The translations under genes and the position numbers were made by a program. Under the pieces are notes generated by a model. The model did not search any database. It saw nothing but the letters and a program-made list of their open reading frames with translations, and had not been told where the DNA came from. DNA of 20,661 bases from JBCDCP01 sp039181495 (GTDB lineage: Bacteria > Pseudomonadota > Alphaproteobacteria > Rhizobiales > Tepidamorphaceae), in the NCBI GenBank assembly GCA_039181495.1, contig JBCDCP010000046.1, positions 1-20,661 of the forward strand, given 5' to 3'. Below are positions 1 to 7,607 of the stretch, piece by piece. Every line of letters begins with the position of its first letter. Position 1 is the first letter of the stretch.

Positions 1-461
1 CGCGGCGCGTCGATCGCCTTTGCGAAATAGATGCGCTCGAAACCGTCTTCGTTTCTGCGCTCGGTGATGCTGTAGCCGAGACGATCGTAGAAAGCGATGT
101 TCTCGGTCATGGCCGCGTTTGTATAGAGACTGATCGATCGACGATTGAGTTCGGCGGCAAGTGTTTCGGCGTGTTGCATCAACAACCGCCCAAGTCCCCG
201 CCCCTGCTGGCCTGTATCGACGGCTACGGTTTCAACGAAATAGGCGTCGTGTTTCGGAAAACAGACCAGCATGCCGCCAATCTCGCCGTCGTGCTCCGAA
301 ACCCAAAGGTGCCCGTTGTCGCAGAGCTCTGCGTAGTCCTGCTGCATGGGCGCCGGGTTGCGCCCAATGCGCGGAACGTAAGGCGCGAAAGCGCAGCGTA
401 CGATTTCGACGACAGTAGGTATGTCGTCGCTCCGGGCTGGTCGGATTACCGTCTTTGTCAT
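1..461 (-). CDS. GNAT family N-acetyltransferase, 3' end cut by the window edge
   Basis: The reading frame starts at an ATG at 461 and stays open to the first base of the window, giving 153 residues without a stop. It reads as a single-domain acetyl-CoA-dependent N-acetyltransferase of the cytoplasm. Seen directly: an N-terminal strand and helix beginning TKTVIRPARSDD, the acetyl-CoA pyrophosphate-binding loop QQGRGLG at residues 85-91, and the typical C-terminal motif with N121 and FYDRLGY at 124-130. Almost the whole domain is present, so only the last strand or so is missing. The substrate cannot be told. It is divergent from the acetate kinase gene across 65 bases, so both probably start from that spacer. 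Confidence 0.85.
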   Translation of the reverse strand, partial: MTKTVIRPARSDDIPTVVEIVRCAFAPYVPRIGRNPAPMQQDYAELCDNGHLWVSEHDGEIGGMLVCFPKHDAYFVETVAVDTGQQGRGLGRLLMQHAETLAAELNRRSISLYTNAAMTENIAFYDRLGYSITERRNEDGFERIYFAKAIDAP

Positions 462-526
462 AGTGCAGACACCGAACTCCGATTTGGCTGTCGGTCGTCA
501 CCCCTGGCCTGGAACTGGAACAGCAC

Positions 527-1720
527 ATGCCCTCATCCAGCCTTCTCGCGCTCAACGCCGGCTCGTCCAGCATCAAGTTCACCGTCTTTGATGCAGATAC
601 CCTTGCCCCTGCCCTGGAAGGCCAGATCGAAGGTATTGGCCCGAGCGTGACCGCCAATCTGATCGCCAAAGGGCCGGACGGCAAAGCCCTTGGCGACATG
701 CCCGATGCCGTTGATGCCGTAAACACCCATTCGGAAGCGCTCGACCTGCTGCTTGAGCATGTTATCGCACCCCATGCCGGGCACTGCCATGCGGTCGGCC
801 ATCGCGTTGTTCATGGCGGCACCCAGTTTGCCGAGCCGATGCTGGTCGATGATACTGTCCTCGATACCCTGCGAAGCTTTATCCCCATGGCGCGCAGCCA
901 TCAGCCGCACAATGTGGCGGGTATTGATGCCGCCCGCGCCGCCATGCCGGGCACGCCGCAAATCGCCTGTTTCGATACAGCAATCCACCGCACGGTGCCT
1001 GAACACCGGCAGCTGTTCGCGATTCCCAAAGCATGGGGCGACAAGGGCATTCGCCGTTATGGGTTTCACGGCCTTTCCTATGAGGCGATCGCAGCCCAGC
1101 TTCCGGGCCTGCTCGGCGAGACGGCGCAAGGCCGGGTCGTCATCTGCCATCTCGGCAACGGCTCGAGCGTTTGCGGCATGGAGGGTGGCGTGTCGCGCGC
1201 GACCTCCATGGGCTTCACGCCGCTGGACGGGCTGATGATGGGCAACCGTCCCGGCCATCTCGATCCCGGCGTGGTGCTCTATCTCTTGCGCGAAGAAGGT
1301 GTCTCGCCCGAAGAAGTGTCTGAGATGCTGCATCAGAAGTCGGGTCTGCTCGGGATCTCCGGGCTATCCAGCGATATGCGGACGCTGGAGGCGAGCGAAG
1401 ATCCCAACGCCCGACTTGCCATCACCATGTTTGTGGACCGGCTGGTGCAGGAGATCGGGTTGGTTGCGGCTGCCCTTGGCGGCATCGACGCCATCGTGTT
1501 CACCGCCGGCATCGGCGAGAACTCCCGCACGGTCCGTGCGCAGGCCTTGCGGCAGCTCGACTGGCTTGGCTTCGCGCTTGAAGAGGATGCCAATGCGGCC
1601 AATGGCCCGGTGATCACAACACCGGACAGCGCCAAGCCGGCGCTGGTCGTCAAGACAGACGAGGAAGGCGTCATTGCGCGGCATGTGGCACGGCTGATCG
1701 GACTTGCCAGCGCGGCCTGA
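527..1720 (+). CDS. ackA: Acetate kinase
   Basis: The 397-residue product matches the usual length of acetate kinase, which interconverts acetate plus ATP and acetyl phosphate plus ADP in the cytoplasm. Family motifs are all visible: NAGSSSIK at 10-17, GHRVVHGG at 91-98, FDTAIH at 149-154, RRYGFHGLSY at 176-185, HLGNGSS at 208-214, GNRPGHLDPG at 239-248 and GIGENS at 328-333. Residues aligned with the known catalytic set are N10, R93, D150, R241 and a C-terminal glutamate at about 380. Propionate or butyrate kinase is possible but the overall pattern is that of AckA. No phosphotransacetylase or phosphoketolase gene is next to it; it converges with the Gfo/Idh/MocA gene with only two bases between them and no terminator hairpin. 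Confidence 0.93.
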   Translation: MPSSSLLALNAGSSSIKFTVFDADTLAPALEGQIEGIGPSVTANLIAKGPDGKALGDMPDAVDAVNTHSEALDLLLEHVIAPHAGHCHAVGHRVVHGGTQFAEPMLVDDTVLDTLRSFIPMARSHQPHNVAGIDAARAAMPGTPQIACFDTAIHRTVPEHRQLFAIPKAWGDKGIRRYGFHGLSYEAIAAQLPGLLGETAQGRVVICHLGNGSSVCGMEGGVSRATSMGFTPLDGLMMGNRPGHLDPGVVLYLLREEGVSPEEVSEMLHQKSGLLGISGLSSDMRTLEASEDPNARLAITMFVDRLVQEIGLVAAALGGIDAIVFTAGIGENSRTVRAQALRQLDWLGFALEEDANAANGPVITTPDSAKPALVVKTDEEGVIARHVARLIGLASAA

Positions 1721-1722
1721 CG

Positions 1723-2763
1723 CTAGACCTTCACCCGTCGGCCTTCGCTAGCGGACAGGTACACCGCCTCTTCGATCTCCTGATTGCGGAGATAGTCCTG
1801 CGCCGCGTTCATCAGCGGTGTGCCGTTGGTAAGGTGGTCAACCACATGGCGTTGCAGCCTGTAGACGCAGTCACCACCGAAGCTACGGTCTTGCCAATCA
1901 TAGTCGATCGGTCGGCCTTCGAATTGCCCATGAGCGCGGAAAGACAGCCGTCCATCGCCATCCAGGCTGATAACGCCCGCTGAGCCTTCCACCAGCATCT
2001 CACCCATGGTCAGCCGGGTATTGGCCGACGGGTGATCGCTAAGCCGGTTGCCATCAAAGACACTGCGCAGCCCGTCGGCGTGTTCGAAGACAATCAGACC
2101 GGCGTCCTCGCCGCTGATGTCCGGATTAAGCCGGCGCAGATCGGCCGTAACAGAAATGATCTCGCCGAACAGAAACCGGAACACATCGACCAGGTGGATT
2201 GCCGTTTCGTGGATGAGGAAGCGTGTCATCTTCTGGAAGTAGGGCTGGCGGTCGAGATAGGCGTCAGCGCCCTGTCCGTCACCGGGACGTAGGCGAAATG
2301 TCGCCTGAAACAGATTGCCAAGCGCCCCCTGTCGGATCTGTCGGCCGATTTCCTGATGCCAGGGCTGAAACCGGAAGTTCTCATGCACCACCAGCAGCGT
2401 GCCTGCGTCACGGGCATGTCGGGTGGCCGCTCGCGCGGTCTCCAGATCACCACAGAAGGGCTTCTGACAGATCGCCGCAACGCCGGCATCGGCGGCCAGC
2501 TTGCAGGCCTCCAGATGGACCGCGGGCGGGGCGACAATGTCCAGAATGTCCAGTCTTTCGGTAGCGAGCATCTCGCCGATATCTGAATAGACCCGGTCGA
2601 TCTCGTATGCCCCCGCCATCTCCTCGCCGGTCTTCTCATCCCGTGTCGCGAGCGCGGCAAGCTGCACCTCGTCGATGCGTGCCCAGGCGTCGTAGTGAAA
2701 GCGGCTGAAGTAACCGGTGCCAATCACGCCGACCCTGAGCCGTTGTCCGGTTGGGCGCGTCAC
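1723..2763 (-). CDS. Gfo/Idh/MocA family NAD(P)-dependent oxidoreductase
   Basis: A cytoplasmic oxidoreductase of the glucose-fructose oxidoreductase/inositol dehydrogenase family, likely acting on a sugar, polyol or sugar acid. From the GTG at 2763 the protein has 346 residues, normal for the family. It opens with a Rossmann nucleotide-binding loop (VGVIGTGYFSRFH), carries QKP in place of the usual EKP motif (lysine near residue 101), and has the HETAIHLVD helix expected in the substrate-binding half. The frame extends to another GTG at 2841, but that would put 26 proline- and charge-rich residues inside the upstream dehydrogenase gene, so the start 16 bases after that gene's stop is preferred. 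No clear ribosome binding site favours either. It is the second gene of a pair with the dehydrogenase at 2780-3859. The substrate is unknown. Confidence 0.85.
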   Translation of the reverse strand: MTRPTGQRLRVGVIGTGYFSRFHYDAWARIDEVQLAALATRDEKTGEEMAGAYEIDRVYSDIGEMLATERLDILDIVAPPAVHLEACKLAADAGVAAICQKPFCGDLETARAATRHARDAGTLLVVHENFRFQPWHQEIGRQIRQGALGNLFQATFRLRPGDGQGADAYLDRQPYFQKMTRFLIHETAIHLVDVFRFLFGEIISVTADLRRLNPDISGEDAGLIVFEHADGLRSVFDGNRLSDHPSANTRLTMGEMLVEGSAGVISLDGDGRLSFRAHGQFEGRPIDYDWQDRSFGGDCVYRLQRHVVDHLTNGTPLMNAAQDYLRNQEIEEAVYLSASEGRRVKV

Positions 2764-2779
2764 CTGAGCGTCTGCCCGA

Positions 2780-3859
2780 TCACAACGCGGCTGCAATGGC
2801 GTCGGCGATCTTGGCTGTTCCGGCGGTGCCGCCGAACTCACCGGGGATCAGGTCACCTGAACCGAAGGTGGCATCGACCGCATCGCGCAGGAGCCGGCCA
2901 GCCTCAGCGGTCTTGGCGTCATTGTGTCTTTCGCCGAGCCATTCGAGCATCATCGCGCCTGACAGGATCATGGCCGTGGGGTTGGCCTTGCCCTGCCCTG
3001 CGATATCCGGTGCAGAGCCATGACAGGGCTGGAAAACGGCGTGATCGTCGCCAATGTCGGCAGATGGCGCAACGCCGAGCCCACCCATCAGGCCGGCAGC
3101 CAGATCTGACAGTATGTCGCCGAACATGTTTTCGGTGATCAGTACATCATAGTCCCAGGGACGCCGCACCATAGCCAGCGCGAAAGCGTCCACATAGGCA
3201 TGGTCGGCCGTGATATCGGGCCGCTTGGCACAGCGCTCATCGAACACCTTGCGCATGAATGCAAAGGACTGGAACACATTGGCCTTGTCGACCAATGTCA
3301 GCCGACCCTGAAACCCTTGCTGTTTGCGCCGTGCTGCCAGGTCGAGGCCGAAATCCGTCACCTTCTCGGTCACCTTCCGGGTGATCACCAGCGTCTCCCG
3401 GGCCACTGCATCGTCGGTCACCGTGCCCTGCTTTCGTTCGGCGAACAGCCCTTCGGTCGACTCGCGGATAAGAATGAAATCCATATCCCTGGCGCGCGGG
3501 TCTGCAAGCGGGATCGGCAGCCCCCTGACCGGCCGGCATGGACGCACGCCGGCATAGAGATCGAAGATCATGCGCAAATCGACCTGCGGTGTGATCTCCG
3601 TCCCGTCGGGATAGCGGATTGCCGGATCGCCCATGGCGGAGAGCAGGATGGCGTCGGCGCCTCGCGCAGCGTCGATCGAAGCCTCAGGTAGGGCCTCTCC
3701 AGTCTCTGCGTAACAGCGCGCACCGCCGGGCAGCATGTCGTAGGCCAGCTTGCCGGCATTCGCCCTCTGCATCGCCTGGTCGAGCAGGCCCAGTGTCGGC
3801 GACATCACTTCCGGGCCGATGCCGTCTCCGTCGAATACCGCGATGCGAAACTCTGCCAA
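2780..3859 (-). CDS. Isocitrate/isopropylmalate-type beta-decarboxylating dehydrogenase
   Basis: A 359-residue NAD(P)- and divalent-metal-dependent dehydrogenase that would oxidise and decarboxylate a 2R,3S-hydroxy diacid. Visible motifs: GDGIGPEV at 11-18, three substrate-binding arginines (R96, R106, R132), the loop ESTEG at 133-137, the catalytic lysine in VDKANVF (K192), D224, and the metal-binding signature ENMFGDILSD with D248 and D252, then HGSAPDIAG at 280-288. The start codon is TTG, supported by GGGGGAG a few bases upstream; the nearby ATG at 3872 is out of frame. The substrate loop does not let me separate isopropylmalate, tartrate or homoisocitrate dehydrogenase, and the partner genes (Gfo/Idh/MocA oxidoreductase, divergent hydroxyacid dehydrogenase and transporter) argue for a catabolic relative rather than housekeeping LeuB, which would normally sit with leuCD. 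Confidence 0.85.
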   Translation of the reverse strand: MAEFRIAVFDGDGIGPEVMSPTLGLLDQAMQRANAGKLAYDMLPGGARCYAETGEALPEASIDAARGADAILLSAMGDPAIRYPDGTEITPQVDLRMIFDLYAGVRPCRPVRGLPIPLADPRARDMDFILIRESTEGLFAERKQGTVTDDAVARETLVITRKVTEKVTDFGLDLAARRKQQGFQGRLTLVDKANVFQSFAFMRKVFDERCAKRPDITADHAYVDAFALAMVRRPWDYDVLITENMFGDILSDLAAGLMGGLGVAPSADIGDDHAVFQPCHGSAPDIAGQGKANPTAMILSGAMMLEWLGERHNDAKTAEAGRLLRDAVDATFGSGDLIPGEFGGTAGTAKIADAIAAAL

Positions 3860-4024
3860 GGTGCTCCCCCATTAGAGGCTTGCTTTGTGCCGCCCGAAGT
3901 CCTGTCGCATGTCTCTGATGCATGCAAGTGCGGTTGACCGGGACGTGTCAGCGGCGGGAAGGTAGCAACTGGCATGAACGGCTAACCGCAGGCGGGCCGC
4001 TGGCAGCCTGAGAGAACCAACCGC

Positions 4025-4918
4025 ATGACATCCAATATCGAGGTCGTCGGCGAACATGCCAGAGCCCAGCGCATGGCCGCCATTGCCTTGATGTGCTTGG
4101 CCATTTTCTTCTTCTCGCTGCTCGATGCGAATGTGAAATGGCTGACTGCGACCTTCGCCACGGCGCAGATCGTGTTCATGCGGTTCTTGGTCCATTGGCT
4201 GTTGACGTTCGTGATGGTGCCGCCGACCCGCTTACCGGAGCTGTGGCGCACCAAGCGTCTCGGACTACAGCTGCTGCGCGCCAGCCTCCTGGTGGCCACC
4301 ACCACCTTCAACTTTCTGGCGGTCCGCTATCTGCAACTGAGCGAGACCGTATCGATCTTCTTCGCCGGCCCGCTGATCGTCGCTTTATTGGCGGGCCCGA
4401 TCCTCGGCGAGTGGGTAGGCCCTCGCCGGCTGATTGCCATCCTCATCGGGTTCTGCGGTGTCCTGGTGGTGATGCGGCCGGGTTTGGGCGGCTTGCCCTG
4501 GCAAGTGATCTATTCGGTGGGCGCGGTTTCAACCTACGCGCTGCTGGCGATCGTCACCCGTATCATTGCACCGACCGAGCATTCGCATACGGCGCATTTC
4601 TACACTGGCCTGTTGGGCTCGGCTTTGTTTCTGCCGCTTGCCTGGCAGAGCTGGATCACCCCGCCCGACATGATCACTGCGGCGTTTCTGTGCACGACCG
4701 GCCTGTTTGGCCTTATCGGGCACCAGTTCATGATTGCCGGGCATGCTCGGGCGCCGGCGCCGGTACTGGCTCCATTCACCTATACCGGTTTGTTGTGGAT
4801 GACCGCATTCGGGTTCATGCTGTTTGGTGACATTCCGACACTTTGGACCATGCTCGGCGCCAGCATCGTCATCGCCAGCGGCCTCTATCTGTTGTTCCGC
4901 GAGCGGGGGCTGATCTAG
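4025..4918 (+). CDS. DMT superfamily transporter, EamA family
   Basis: A 297-residue inner-membrane protein with about ten hydrophobic helices arranged as two EamA repeats (roughly residues 18-150 and 155-290), the standard drug/metabolite transporter layout. The second half carries the pattern HQFMIAGHARAPAPVLAPFTY-like (about 238-258) and FGDIPT, typical of alphaproteobacterial EamA exporters. The first repeat holds NFLAVRYLQLSETVSIFF. Transported compound unknown. It is divergent from the dehydrogenase at 2780-3859 over 165 bases and is followed after 39 bases by the D-2-hydroxyacid dehydrogenase in the same direction, so a two-gene operon is likely; transport of a hydroxy or keto acid would fit but is inference only. 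Confidence 0.88.
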   Translation: MTSNIEVVGEHARAQRMAAIALMCLAIFFFSLLDANVKWLTATFATAQIVFMRFLVHWLLTFVMVPPTRLPELWRTKRLGLQLLRASLLVATTTFNFLAVRYLQLSETVSIFFAGPLIVALLAGPILGEWVGPRRLIAILIGFCGVLVVMRPGLGGLPWQVIYSVGAVSTYALLAIVTRIIAPTEHSHTAHFYTGLLGSALFLPLAWQSWITPPDMITAAFLCTTGLFGLIGHQFMIAGHARAPAPVLAPFTYTGLLWMTAFGFMLFGDIPTLWTMLGASIVIASGLYLLFRERGLI

Positions 4919-4957
4919 TGTCCTGTTCCTCCTGCCTCCCTTTGAATTGAGTCGTCC

Positions 4958-5929
4958 ATGTCCAAGCCCGATCTCCTGATGACCGGCCCATTGCGGTCGA
5001 TTGTGCCCGACCAGCTCCAGGAGCGCTTCACGCTGCATCAGCTACACCTCGCGGAGGATCGCGAGGCGATGCTGAAATCGATCGCAGATAGTGTTGTCGC
5101 GATCGCCACCAGCGCATTTCACGAGCCGGTCAATGCGGCGATGATCGAGCGCCTGCCGAAGCTCAAGATCATCGGCAATTTTGGTGTCGGCTATGACACG
5201 GTTGACGCATCCTATGCTGCCAGGCGCCAGGTCTATGTCACCAACACGCCCGACGTTCTGACCGAGGAGGTTGCCGACACCGCCATCGGCCTGATGATCA
5301 TGACGGTCCGCGAACTGGGCGCTGCTGAACGGCACCTGCGCGCGGGCAATTGGCTCAACGAGGCCTACCGTCTCACTCCCGGCACGCTGAGCGGCCGGAC
5401 ACTTGGAATCTACGGCCTTGGCCGGATCGGGCGGGCGATCGCCCGGCGTGCAGAGGCCCATGGCATGGCAATCCGCTATCATGCGCGCAACCGGGTCCCG
5501 GGGGCACCCTACCCCTATCACGCCAGCCTGCGTGCACTGGCAGATGCGGTGGACACACTGATGGTGGTGGTTCCCGGCACCCCGGAGACCCAGCATGCCG
5601 TCAATATGGAAGTGCTCGAGGCTCTGGGGCCGAGCGGCGTGCTGATCAATATCGGGCGGGGCACCACCGTCGACGAGCTGGCGCTTATCACCGCGCTTCA
5701 GAATGGCACCATCCTGAGCGCCGGTCTCGACGTCTTTGAAGAAGAGCCGAGCGTGCCACAGGCGCTGATCGACATGGATCATGTCGTGCTCTTGCCGCAT
5801 GTGGGCTCGGCCTCGGTCCATACGCGCGATGCGATGGGCCAGCGTGTCGTCGATAACCTGTTTGCCTGGCTCGACAACAAACCGCTGATCTCGCCGGTAT
5901 CAGAAACACCCGGGCCCTATCCGCGCTGA
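4958..5929 (+). CDS. D-isomer-specific 2-hydroxyacid dehydrogenase (NAD(P)H-dependent)
   Basis: A 323-residue cytoplasmic oxidoreductase interconverting a 2-oxo acid and its D-2-hydroxy acid, such as glyoxylate/glycolate or hydroxypyruvate/glycerate. The catalytic domain (about 1-100 and 285-323) surrounds a Rossmann domain with GLGRIG at 153-158. The catalytic triad is complete: R234 in INIGRGTTVDE, E263 in FEEEP and H281 in LLPHVGSAS. The substrate-binding loop GNFGVGYDTVD lies at 73-83. The length and motifs match the glyoxylate/hydroxypyruvate reductase branch (GhrB-like), but exact specificity cannot be read. It follows the EamA transporter gene and converges with the acetyltransferase gene nine bases downstream. 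Confidence 0.9.
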   Translation: MSKPDLLMTGPLRSIVPDQLQERFTLHQLHLAEDREAMLKSIADSVVAIATSAFHEPVNAAMIERLPKLKIIGNFGVGYDTVDASYAARRQVYVTNTPDVLTEEVADTAIGLMIMTVRELGAAERHLRAGNWLNEAYRLTPGTLSGRTLGIYGLGRIGRAIARRAEAHGMAIRYHARNRVPGAPYPYHASLRALADAVDTLMVVVPGTPETQHAVNMEVLEALGPSGVLINIGRGTTVDELALITALQNGTILSAGLDVFEEEPSVPQALIDMDHVVLLPHVGSASVHTRDAMGQRVVDNLFAWLDNKPLISPVSETPGPYPR

Positions 5930-5938
5930 CCCGAGTCG

Positions 5939-6640
5939 TCAGGTCGGTTCGGGTGGGCGCACGTCTTCTCTATGAGACCAGGTGTCGAGCCGGGTTCGCT
6001 GCTGCCCGTCGGCTCCGAAATTGGCCGGATCGAGCCAGCGTTCAAACGCAGCCTTCACACCGGACCACTCATGATCGAGGATCGAGAACCACGCGGTATC
6101 CCGATTGACGCCCTTGACCACCATCAGCTGGCGGTGGACGCCCTCCGGCGTGAAGCCGAAGCGGATCGCCGCGCGCTTTGAGGCGCCGTTGAGATTGTTG
6201 CATTTCCATTCAAAGCGCCGGTAGCCGAGTTCGTCGAACACCCGGCATCCGAACAGATAGATGGCCTCGGTGGTCATCACGCTGCGCTGTGCGAACGAGG
6301 CGTAATTGATGTGACCGACCTCGATGACGCCATGTTGCGGCGTGATGCGCATCAGGCTTGCGACACCGAGGACGGCGTCGTCAGCCTCACGGATCAGCAG
6401 ATGAAAATGTGGGTCGCTGGTGAAATACGTCGCCTTGGCGAAGTCGAGAAAGCTCTGGTGATCCTCGAACGGACCGTATGGCATGTACGTCCAGATCGCG
6501 TCGTTGGCGTCAGTCTCATACGCATTGGCCAGAGCTTTGACCCTGTCGGGGGTGAAGGTTTCAAGCCGGCAGGTTCGGCCGACCATCGGTGTTTTCGGCG
6601 GAACGGGCCGCGCGGTCCAATTGGCAAGGTCTTGGGTCAT
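5939..6640 (-). CDS. GNAT family N-acetyltransferase, RimJ/RimL type
   Basis: From the ATG at 6640 this encodes 233 residues resembling the RimJ/RimL-like branch of GNAT enzymes (annotated often as acetyltransferase 3). Features seen: an N-terminal strand around GRTCRLETF, a segment WTYMPYGPFEDHQSF, central strands GVASLMRITPQHGVIEVGHINY, the helix VMTTEAIYLFGCRVFDELGYRRFEWKC in which the usual acetyl-CoA loop lies, and NLNGASKRAAIRFGFTPEGVHRQ, the classic N-x-x-S-x-x-x-x-x-x-GF closing motif. A GTG at 6655 in frame overlaps the stop of the upstream gene (GTGA) and is an alternative start suggesting translational coupling. Likely modifies a protein N-terminus or small amine; target unknown. 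Co-transcribed with the PEP-mutase-like gene. Confidence 0.87.
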   Translation of the reverse strand: MTQDLANWTARPVPPKTPMVGRTCRLETFTPDRVKALANAYETDANDAIWTYMPYGPFEDHQSFLDFAKATYFTSDPHFHLLIREADDAVLGVASLMRITPQHGVIEVGHINYASFAQRSVMTTEAIYLFGCRVFDELGYRRFEWKCNNLNGASKRAAIRFGFTPEGVHRQLMVVKGVNRDTAWFSILDHEWSGVKAAFERWLDPANFGADGQQRTRLDTWSHREDVRPPEPT

Positions 6641-6651
6641 TGCTGCGGGTT

Positions 6652-7482
6652 TCACGGCCCGAGATAAGGATCAACATCGGCCTCGGCCGCGTTGCGGCGG
6701 GCGAAGCGGAATGTGCCGTCGGTGTTGAGCTCCTGCAGCGCGCGCAGCATGGCGCCCTGCGCTGCCCGCGCGATCTGTGAGCCAAGACTGACCCGCCGAA
6801 CACCAAGATCGCTGAGTTCGGCAACGCTCAAGGGACGCCGACCGACGCCGCCGAGATGGTTCAACGGTTTGCCGGCCTCGCGGACGAGGGCCCCGATTTC
6901 AGAGGGCTTCGTCATGCCTGGCGCATAAACGACGTCAGCACCGGCATCGGCGTAAGCCGGGATTCGCCGCATGACCACGTCAAAGGGCTTGTCGACACCG
7001 AACAGATAGGCTTCGCAACGCGCCGTCAACACGAAGGGTAATCCGGTTTCGTCGATGGTCTGCCGCGCCATGACGATACGTTCAATCGCATCTTCGAACG
7101 GATAGAGCGGCATGTCGGGATCAGCGGTTGCGTCTTCAATCGAGCAGCCGGCAAGGCCGGCATCGATTGCCTGCAGCACCGTCTCGCGCACTGCCGCCGG
7201 CTCGTGTCCAAAACCATTTTCAAGATCACCATTGACCGGCAGGTCCGTGGCCGCGGCGATTTCACCTGCATGTCGGATGGCCGCCTCGCGGCTGACTGCC
7301 ATTTCCGCATCGCGCAGCCCCATCTGAAATGCCAGAGCGCTGGATGATGTGGCGAGCGCCTGAAAACCAAGGCCCTGCATCAGCCTGACGCCGCCGATAT
7401 CCCACGGATTCGGCATGACGAAGATGTTCGGCTGCTGGTGCAATGCCATGAAGGCCGCGCATTTTTCCTTGGATGCGGGCAT
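6652..7482 (-). CDS. Isocitrate lyase/phosphoenolpyruvate mutase superfamily protein
   Basis: A 276-residue TIM-barrel protein starting at the ATG at 7482, which has AGGAG seven bases upstream; a longer frame to 7548 adds 22 residues with no such support. Motifs: MPNPWDIGGVRLMQ, ALATSSSALAFQMG, the metal-site strand NGDLENGFG, GCSIEDATADPDMPLYP and LTARCEAYLFG. This layout belongs to the PEP mutase/isocitrate lyase superfamily, where enzymes make or cut C-C or C-P bonds of oxaloacetate-like enolates with magnesium. The cysteine-bearing K-[KR]-C-G-H loop of isocitrate and methylisocitrate lyases is absent, so a true lyase of those kinds is unlikely; an oxaloacetate decarboxylase, phosphonopyruvate hydrolase or other activity is possible. 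First gene of a pair with the acetyltransferase. Confidence 0.85.
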   Translation of the reverse strand: MPASKEKCAAFMALHQQPNIFVMPNPWDIGGVRLMQGLGFQALATSSSALAFQMGLRDAEMAVSREAAIRHAGEIAAATDLPVNGDLENGFGHEPAAVRETVLQAIDAGLAGCSIEDATADPDMPLYPFEDAIERIVMARQTIDETGLPFVLTARCEAYLFGVDKPFDVVMRRIPAYADAGADVVYAPGMTKPSEIGALVREAGKPLNHLGGVGRRPLSVAELSDLGVRRVSLGSQIARAAQGAMLRALQELNTDGTFRFARRNAAEADVDPYLGP

Positions 7483-7607
7483 GGCTGAACTCCTGATCTT
7501 GGCGTCGCGACACCGGCACACGACGCCATTGTCTCCGACAGACAGCACTATGCGCAGAATTGGCTTGGTGTCACGGCGTTTGAATGCCCTACAGGCAACC
7601 TGCCCGG

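Noticed and set aside
533..1333. 266-codon minus-strand frame opposite acetate kinase
   Set aside because: Antisense of a clear AckA gene; composition is rich in His, Arg and Gly with no family motif, as expected for shadows in GC-rich DNA.
2764..2841. 26-residue N-terminal extension of the Gfo/Idh/MocA protein
   Set aside because: It overlaps the end of the upstream gene and is proline- and charge-rich, with no Rossmann-fold content.
5042..5821. 259-codon minus-strand frame opposite the D-2-hydroxyacid dehydrogenase
   Set aside because: The plus-strand protein has a complete catalytic triad; the antisense frame has no recognisable domain.
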